Shown in pieces: positions 58,713-64,000 of a DNA stretch of 64,000 bases. This DNA is from Acinetobacter sp. C26M (GTDB lineage Bacteria; Pseudomonadota; Gammaproteobacteria; Pseudomonadales; Moraxellaceae): positions 3,869,698 to 3,933,697 of the forward strand of contig NZ_CP098478.1 of the NCBI RefSeq assembly GCF_023702675.1, in the 5' to 3' direction. How positions within the stretch are numbered: position 1 is the stretch's first letter; each line of letters opens with the position of its first letter. The notes beneath the pieces were generated by a model that saw only the letters and a program-made list of their open reading frames with translations, made no database searches and had not been told where the DNA came from. The translations under genes and the position numbers were made by a program.

Positions 58713-59060
58713 TTAAGAATCAATTGTAAATCTATCCTTAAAATCATCCCAAGAACGGAAAATTTTATTTTTAATTTTTTTAACCGCTTTTGTAAATGTC
58801 ATTTCTTTATTCGGTTGCTGCTTTAACTTTTCCTGTGATCTATCTTCTTTTGCGCGAAGTTCAGTAAGTCTTTTCTCTTTTGCCTCTCGTTCATCTTGCA
58901 GTTTACCTGCTACTGTTTGGCCTGTCCCCTTACAGGGCCTTGATTGAAATATAATTGAGCCTTTTTCTTCACACTTGTAGACTTCTGTTACTGCATAAGA
59001 GGAAGTTGATACTCCTAGAAAAACAACAATACAAACAAGGCTATTTAATATATATGACAT
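58713..59060 (-). CDS. Secreted DUF4124-like protein, 115 residues
   Basis: A signal peptide (MSYILNSLVCIVVFLGVSTSSYA) followed by VYKCEEKGSIIFQSRPCKGTG, the two-cysteine pattern of DUF4124, and a charged helix (EREAKEKRLTELRAKEDRSQ). A basic tail ends WDDFKDRFTIDS. Probably periplasmic with one disulfide. Function unknown. Confidence 0.72.
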   Translation of the reverse strand: MSYILNSLVCIVVFLGVSTSSYAVTEVYKCEEKGSIIFQSRPCKGTGQTVAGKLQDEREAKEKRLTELRAKEDRSQEKLKQQPNKEMTFTKAVKKIKNKIFRSWDDFKDRFTIDS

Positions 59061-59141
59061 AGATTATTTAATAATAAATTTTCAAATCCTAATATTTTAA
59101 CAAAAAATTAAAAGATCGTAATAAAATAAATGAGAAAAAAT

Positions 59142-59174
59142 AAAAGCACTAATTTATTATAAATTAATGCTTTT
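59142..59174 (-). terminator. mnmE terminator
   Basis: AAAAGCA/TGCTTTT (59142-59148 and 59168-59174) around an A+T stem-loop TAATTTATTATAAATTA; T's follow on the minus strand. Confidence 0.8.
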
Positions 59175-59208
59175 ATTTTATAACTATTAAAATGGCTTAA
59201 ATACTAAA

Positions 59209-60564
59209 TTACTTGCCAATACAGAACGAACCAAAAATTTTACCTAGAAGATCATCAGCACTAAAATCCCCCGTGATTTCACCCAATGCATTCTGCGCCA
59301 AGCGCAATGACTCGGCCACCAGTTCACCTGCATTAAACACAACGAGTTGCTCACGTGCTTCTGCTAGATAGCGCTGAGTGCGCTTCATTGCGTCTAAATG
59401 ACGCGTTCGGGCAATAAAGGTATCTTCTTCAGGCTGGAAGCCAGCATGCGCTGTAATCGCCTCTATGAGCGCTTGAACCCCCATATCCTGTTTTGCAGAA
59501 ACACTGATATGACGGAAGCCCTGATAATAGCTTAACGTAGCATCTTGACCCGTTAAATCGCATTTATTGCCAATCAATAACAAACGTTTTGGCTCAAGAT
59601 GCTCTGCAAAATATTCATGTGCCAATTGCAAAGGTTCATCACCTTGATTTAAGTCATAGACCAACAGCAATAAATCTGCCTGTTCAATTTCCTTGATCGC
59701 ACGACGAATCCCTTCTTGCTCCACGATATCCCCAGTTTCACGCAAACCAGCGGTATCAGTTAAGGTGATCGGCAAGCCATTGAGGCTGATCTTTTCATGC
59801 AACACATCACGAGTAGTACCGGCAATATCGGTCACAATGGCACGCTCATGCCCCGCCAATGCATTTAACAAACTGGATTTACCCGCATTCGGTTTACCAG
59901 CAATCACCACCTGCAAACCTTCACGTAACAACTGCCCCTGACGTGCAGATTGCTGTACAGCTTGAACGGAGTCTTGTACATCATCCAATAAGGCTAAAAT
60001 CTTACCATCGGCAAGAAAATCAATTTCTTCTTCTGGGAAATCAATCGCGGCTTCAACATGCAGACGTAAGTGAATCAACTTTTCTAAAACGGTATTAATC
60101 TTGGTGGAAAAAGCACCTTGTAAAGAACGAACTGCCGAACGAGCAGCAGCTTGTGATGTCGCATCAATCAAATCAGCAATCGCTTCGGCCTGAACCAGAT
60201 CCATTTTGCCATTTTCAAAAGCACGCATGGAAAATTCACCCGCTTTTGCAGCAGTAGCGCCTAAATCAAGTAAGCGTGCCAGCAAAGCATTTTGAATGAC
60301 TGGACCACCATGTCCCTGTAATTCCACCACATCTTCACCAGTAAACGAGTGAGGATTTGGAAAACATAATACAATGCCTTCATCCATCACACAGCCATCA
60401 GCATCACAAAACTGACGAAAACCAGCCATGCGTGCAGCAGGAAGTTTTTTCTGGGTCAGTTGCTCCGCTATTGCATAGGCTTTCGGTCCAGAGAGTCGAA
60501 TCACCCCCACACCACCACGACCTAATGGGGTAGCAATCGCAGCAATAGTGGTTTGATGTTGCAT
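59209..60564 (-). CDS. mnmE: tRNA uridine-5-carboxymethylaminomethyl modification GTPase
   Basis: A 451-residue protein that with MnmG modifies U34 of several tRNAs. The N-terminal formyl-THF-binding domain begins TTIAAIATPLGRGGVGVIRLSG, the helical domain holds a G domain with GKPNAGKSSLLNAL, DIAGTTRD, LTDTAGLRETGDIVE and IGNKCDL, and the C-terminus is the catalytic FCIGK motif (Cys near 449). Full length. Origin-proximal order mnmE-yidC-yidD-rnpA-rpmH is the ancestral one. Confidence 0.97.
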   Translation of the reverse strand: MQHQTTIAAIATPLGRGGVGVIRLSGPKAYAIAEQLTQKKLPAARMAGFRQFCDADGCVMDEGIVLCFPNPHSFTGEDVVELQGHGGPVIQNALLARLLDLGATAAKAGEFSMRAFENGKMDLVQAEAIADLIDATSQAAARSAVRSLQGAFSTKINTVLEKLIHLRLHVEAAIDFPEEEIDFLADGKILALLDDVQDSVQAVQQSARQGQLLREGLQVVIAGKPNAGKSSLLNALAGHERAIVTDIAGTTRDVLHEKISLNGLPITLTDTAGLRETGDIVEQEGIRRAIKEIEQADLLLLVYDLNQGDEPLQLAHEYFAEHLEPKRLLLIGNKCDLTGQDATLSYYQGFRHISVSAKQDMGVQALIEAITAHAGFQPEEDTFIARTRHLDAMKRTQRYLAEAREQLVVFNAGELVAESLRLAQNALGEITGDFSADDLLGKIFGSFCIGK

Positions 60565-60624
60565 GTTAAATTCACCTAAAACGAGCGGGTTATGGAATTG
60601 AGAACCCTAAATACAGCCAAAGAA

Positions 60625-60658
60625 AAATCCGCCTAAGATTACCATCTTAAGCGGATTT
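60625..60658 (-). terminator. yidC terminator
   Basis: AAATCCGC (60625-60632) with GCGGATTT (60651-60658), extended by TAAGAT/ATCTTA inside; T's follow on the minus strand. It separates yidC from mnmE. Confidence 0.88.
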
Positions 60659-60677
60659 ATTCAGTAAAAGTTCGAAC

Positions 60678-62438
60678 TTAAGCGCTCGGCTCAACCTTGT
60701 TGAGACGGTCTTTTTCGACACCTTTGTTAATAAACCATTGTTGCAAAATGGTAATACTGTTGTTGACGATCCAGTAAAGTACTAAGCCTGCTGGGAAGAA
60801 CAACATGAATACCGTAAACATGATTGGCATGATACGGAATACTTTTGCCTGCATTGGATCTGTCGGTTGTGGGTTCAACATTTGCTGAACAAACATAGTC
60901 ACACCCATGATCAACGGCAGGATGAACCATGGATCCATCGCGGATAAGTCTTGAATCCAGCCTAACCATGGTGCGTGACGGAGTTCAACAGATTCCATCA
61001 ATACCCAGTACAACGCTAAGAAAATTGGCATTTGTAATAGCAATGGCAAGCAACCAGACAATGGGTTAACTTGTTCACGCTTATAAAGTGCCATCATTTC
61101 TTGAGAGAAACGCATGCGGTCTTCGCCAAATTCTTCTTTCATGCGTTGCATTTCTGGTGCAATCACACGCATTTTCGCCATCGAACGATAACTTTTTGAA
61201 GAAAGTGGCCATAAAATCAACTTCACTAAGATCGTCAATAAGATAATTGACCAGCCCCAGTTACCGATAATGTTATGGAAAAATTGCAAGCCCAAGAACA
61301 ATAATTTAGCAATTGGCCATAACCAACCATAATCCACAGTTTGGTTTAAACCAGCAGCTAAGTCTTTGAGTTCAGATTGGATTTTTGGACCTGAATACAG
61401 TTTAGCATCCACTTCCATTGACGTACCTGCAGGTACATTGATCACTGGAGAGGTGAAGCCCATGATGTTCATGCCGTCCGTAGACTGACGTGACTCTAAT
61501 TTTGCATTATATGGCTGACCATCGGCCTGAGTGAGTTTTAAGTTCCCAGGAATCCATGCGCTCACAAAATAATGCTGAACCATGGCAACCCAGCCGCCTT
61601 TGGCTTCAACATTTAATTTTTCATCATTAAAATTGGCGAACTTCAACTTGTTATAATGTGCTTCTGGTGTACCCCAAGCACCACCAAGATAGGTTCCCAA
61701 GGTGAAAATACCTTGAGAAGACTTGCCTGGGTCATCCGAATTATCACGCTTTAACTGACCAAACATTTGACCTTGCCAGTTTTGCTGACTACGGTTAACG
61801 ACTTGGTGTTTAACGGTAATTGGATAATCGCCTTGCGTGAAGGTGAACGATTTGATCACTTCCACACCTTCAGGTGTTTTAAATACCAACGGCACAGTCA
61901 ACACTTGCTGTGTTTTACCATCTTTCGACGCAACGCTTTTCGCATCTGCCAAGGTATATGCTGTTTTTTCAACATCATACATTGGACGACCGCCACGGCT
62001 GCTATCCGGTCCATTTAAACCAATTAAACCAGATTGAGCGACGTAGGTACGTTTCGCATCACTTTCCAGCATGACAAACGGTTTATCACTGTCTTTGCTT
62101 TCATCATGGCTTAACAATTCAATACGGACGATATCACCACCTTTTGGATTGATCCAAAGATGATAAAGATCAGTTTGTACTGAAATCAGTTGCTGACTCA
62201 CAGATGTATTATGTTCTGTGGCTTGTGATGCAGTCACATTTGCTTGTGGCACGTCTGAAGCCGCTGTTGCATTTTGAGCATTTGGCAAATCTGCAGATAC
62301 TTCATGTGCAGTCACAGCAGCCGCTTGTTGTTGCGGTGCTGGTGCAGCATGACCATAATCTTTTTGCCAAGCCAAAATAAGCAAATATGCGGTAACAAAC
62401 ATGGCTCCAAGAATTGCAAATCTGGCCCATTGTTGCAT
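60678..62438 (-). CDS. yidC: Membrane protein insertase YidC
   Basis: A 586-residue inner-membrane insertase. It has an N-terminal membrane anchor (ILGAMFVTAYLLILAW), an Ala/Gln-rich linker, the large periplasmic beta domain (about residues 80-350: ISVQTDLYHLWINPKGGDIVRI) and the conserved C-terminal five-helix core with LFFLGLQFFHNIIGNWGWSIILLTILVK, the hydrophilic groove loop region KMRVIAPEMQRMKEEFGEDR and LQMPIFLALYWVLMESVELR. It starts two bases after the yidD stop. Confidence 0.97.
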   Translation of the reverse strand: MQQWARFAILGAMFVTAYLLILAWQKDYGHAAPAPQQQAAAVTAHEVSADLPNAQNATAASDVPQANVTASQATEHNTSVSQQLISVQTDLYHLWINPKGGDIVRIELLSHDESKDSDKPFVMLESDAKRTYVAQSGLIGLNGPDSSRGGRPMYDVEKTAYTLADAKSVASKDGKTQQVLTVPLVFKTPEGVEVIKSFTFTQGDYPITVKHQVVNRSQQNWQGQMFGQLKRDNSDDPGKSSQGIFTLGTYLGGAWGTPEAHYNKLKFANFNDEKLNVEAKGGWVAMVQHYFVSAWIPGNLKLTQADGQPYNAKLESRQSTDGMNIMGFTSPVINVPAGTSMEVDAKLYSGPKIQSELKDLAAGLNQTVDYGWLWPIAKLLFLGLQFFHNIIGNWGWSIILLTILVKLILWPLSSKSYRSMAKMRVIAPEMQRMKEEFGEDRMRFSQEMMALYKREQVNPLSGCLPLLLQMPIFLALYWVLMESVELRHAPWLGWIQDLSAMDPWFILPLIMGVTMFVQQMLNPQPTDPMQAKVFRIMPIMFTVFMLFFPAGLVLYWIVNNSITILQQWFINKGVEKDRLNKVEPSA

Positions 62439-62440
62439 AT

Positions 62441-62764
62441 CTATAATCCCAAATGGTTAGAGAGATTTTGCTTGAATAAACGATCACGAAAGGGTACAGC
62501 AACGTGATGCATTTGAGAATCTATTTGATGAAACGAAATAAAACGAAGTGCTTTACGAGGCACAGGATCATAGCCTGATCCACCCCAAGGATGACAACGG
62601 CAAATTCGCTTAGTCGATAGCCATACACCTTTGACCGCGCCATGTGTCTGCAACGCTTCGATTGCATATTGCGAACAAGTGGGAATATAGCGACAACGAG
62701 GACCCAATAATGGACTAATTGCGATTTGGTAACATCTTATCAACCAATGCAGTAAACGTACCAT
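62441..62764 (-). CDS. yidD: Membrane protein insertion efficiency factor YidD
   Basis: A 107-residue protein with the DUF37 signature: [38 protein letters not shown] and [16 protein letters not shown]. It is slightly longer than E. coli YidD (85) through the C-terminal tail. It lies between rnpA (nine-base gap) and yidC (two-base gap), and acts at the inner face of the membrane helping YidC. Confidence 0.95.
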   Translation of the reverse strand: MVRLLHWLIRCYQIAISPLLGPRCRYIPTCSQYAIEALQTHGAVKGVWLSTKRICRCHPWGGSGYDPVPRKALRFISFHQIDSQMHHVAVPFRDRLFKQNLSNHLGL

Positions 62765-62773
62765 TGGAGATCT

Positions 62774-63169
62774 CTAATTTTGGAGGGATGTCACAACGAC
62801 TTTGGAATGCTTCTTTGCTAAGCGTTGTAATTTTTGCCAAGCAAAATCTAATTGTTGATGTAATTCTTGATTTGCGATTGCTTCTATACCTACTTTAGGC
62901 ATCACCACAATATCGATATCAGCATTAAATTGCGCTTGATGTAAACGAAAGCTCTCCCGAGCAAGACGTTTTATTCGATTTCGTTCATGTGCACGACGCA
63001 CCTTTTTTTTAGCAACGACAATACCCAAACGGCTTTTCGGCTGTTCGGTTAATTTTGCTAAAAAAAGGAAATGGGGCTGATGCACTTTAAAAAGCGCACC
63101 ATCAAATACACTTTTATAATCAGCGGCACAACGAATACGAGATTCAGTGCCGAAACTGTAAAGTGTCAT
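62774..63169 (-). CDS. rnpA: Ribonuclease P protein component
   Basis: A 131-residue basic protein that binds RNase P RNA and helps process tRNA 5' ends. The signature [16 protein letters not shown] is near residues 65-80; [19 protein letters not shown] precedes it. I chose ATG 63169; a GTG directly upstream at 63172 is in frame. It follows rpmH by 27 bases. Confidence 0.95.
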   Translation of the reverse strand: MTLYSFGTESRIRCAADYKSVFDGALFKVHQPHFLFLAKLTEQPKSRLGIVVAKKKVRRAHERNRIKRLARESFRLHQAQFNADIDIVVMPKVGIEAIANQELHQQLDFAWQKLQRLAKKHSKVVVTSLQN

Positions 63170-63196
63170 CACCCAAGTCTGGTCAGCTTAACAGTA

Positions 63197-63331
63197 TTAA
63201 ACAGTTAAGCTATGACGACCTTTTGCACGACGACGAGCTAAAACTTGACGACCTGCTTTAGTAGCCATACGAGCGCGGAAACCATGAACGCGTTTACGCT
63301 TTAATTCAGATGGTTGGAAAGTACGTTTCAT
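63197..63331 (-). CDS. rpmH: 50S ribosomal protein L34
   Basis: A 44-residue protein, [20 protein letters not shown] at the start, ending [11 protein letters not shown]; all conserved basic positions of L34 are present. It is the first gene of the rpmH-rnpA-yidD-yidC unit, directly downstream of a strong promoter. Upstream lies the origin region and, beyond the window, dnaA in the opposite orientation is expected. Confidence 0.97.
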
Positions 63332-63369
63332 TTCGAAACTCCAAAATGATCTTTCTATAAAGGTCCGCG

Positions 63370-63398
63370 ATTTTATTGCGCAATGTTTACGCTGTCAA
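63370..63398 (-). promoter_or_regulatory. Strong sigma-70 promoter of rpmH-rnpA-yidD-yidC
   Basis: On the minus strand: TTGACA (63393-63398), a 17-base spacer and TAAAAT (63370-63375). Perfect -35, near-perfect -10 and ideal spacing. Confidence 0.88.
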
Positions 63399-63540
63399 TG
63401 AAAAATCAAAAACTTTACATTTTGTTTGTTCTGTTTTGAAGCAATAAAGCTGCTCACCGTTATAGGCTTTTATTGAAAACAAAAAATATACACAAGCTAT
63501 CTATTTAAATAATATCAGTATTCGTCTATATTCACAGCTT

Positions 63541-64000
63541 ACAAACAAGCTTATCAACAATTCAACTTCTGATTTAAATTTAATTCTTGGATTTTGAATT
63601 TAAATTTCGATATGCTCAGTTATCCACAATTTAAGTAAACCCTATAAGTAAATTCAAATTTTAAAATTTAAATTTATTCTTATTAGGGTGGATTAATTCT
63701 GTGGAAAGTGATGTTTTTTTATGAATAAACATGATGTTATGTTGTGGATAAGCATGTTTTTATCAATTTTATAGTTTGTGGATAACTTTGATCTTAAAAC
63801 TATCCACAGTTTGTGCAAAAAGTTATGCACATGCAGTTTTGAATTTAAATTTATAAACGGATGCTGTCTTTTTCAGCAAAAGTCCCATAAATTGTCCTGA
63901 CAGATGTGGATAACTTGGTTAGAATGGCGGCCCCTTTGAAAGATGAGGGGTGACGGTTTTTTATTTTTGAATTTAAAAAATGGATATATAGGGGATGCAC
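63541..64000. other. Chromosomal origin region (oriC) upstream of dnaA
   Basis: About 460 A+T-rich bases with no gene and many DnaA boxes: TTATCAACA 63551, TTATCCACA 63620, reverse TTATCCACA at 63743, 63777 and 63905, and one-mismatch boxes at 63800 (CTATCCACA) and 63823 (TTATGCACA). Four or more TTTRAATTYAAA motifs also occur (for example near 63590, 63660, 63838 and 63966). Position between rpmH and the expected dnaA is the classical gammaproteobacterial origin. The unwinding element is not pinned down. Confidence 0.8.

Noticed and set aside
63995..64000. ATG at 63995 as the dnaA start codon
   Set aside because: The next codon is CAC (His), not the Leu-Trp expected after Met in Acinetobacter DnaA, and only six bases are visible; dnaA probably starts beyond the window.

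Overview
The window looks like chromosomal DNA of an Acinetobacter species (Moraxellaceae, Gammaproteobacteria). The evidence is the gene order rpmH-rnpA-yidD-yidC-mnmE beside a DnaA-box-rich origin, the ileS-lspA-fkpB block, the purE/purK, grpE/dnaK and mpl proteins, 5S/23S/tRNA-Ala(TGC)/tRNA-Ile(GAT)/16S rRNA sequences of Acinetobacter type, and the A+T-rich intergenic DNA. The right end (about 63.3-64.0 kb) is the origin region expected just before dnaA, so the window is the stretch of chromosome leading up to oriC.

Layout. 0-4 kb: an alkanesulfonate operon (tail of one binding protein, then ssuA-, ssuD-, ssuC- and ssuB-like genes), followed by a RutR-family TetR regulator. 4.8-8.2 kb: an A+T-rich accessory island with two convergent two-gene operons. 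One encodes an unrecognised 353-residue soluble protein and a multi-pass membrane protein. The other encodes a ComF-like phosphoribosyltransferase and a SLOG-like nucleotide-binding protein. Both end on one shared hairpin. This is the best candidate for an undescribed, possibly anti-phage, system. 8.2-15.1 kb: nucleosidase, TDT transporter, ribF, ileS, lspA, fkpB. 15.2-17.1 kb: FMN reductase, a probable Rsm/Csr-type small RNA, a small ATPase and a membrane-anchored protein. 17.2-22.9 kb: a complete rRNA operon on the minus strand. 23-31 kb: cyclophilin, esterase, lipoprotein, an MBL-fold protein with a divergent LysR regulator, grpE and dnaK with sigma-32-like promoters, and a second MBL protein. 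31.5-35.5 kb: a membrane protein and three tandem matrixin-like metalloproteases with an unusual coiled-coil insertion. 36-42 kb: MltB-type lytic transglycosylase, purK, purE, DUF486 protein, mpl. 42.3-47.1 kb: an acyl-CoA dehydrogenase operon with a LysR regulator. 47.2-56.3 kb: LtrA, a manganese-riboswitch-controlled TerC, a ygiB/ygiC-like pair, guaD and hpt, GlsB. 56.4-64 kb: dsbC, a PilU-type ATPase, mnmE, yidC, yidD, rnpA, rpmH and the origin.

Features beyond the genes. Three near-consensus parS sites (2311, 23663 and 57164) mark the origin-proximal domain bound by ParB; one lies inside ssuC and another forms the stem of a terminator. The 0.6 kb between mltB and purK carries about six DnaA boxes and about 14 copies of a TTTRAATTYAAA motif that also occurs in the rpmH-dnaA region, making it a second origin-like or DnaA-binding locus. 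No insertion sequence, integrase, prophage gene or CRISPR array was seen.
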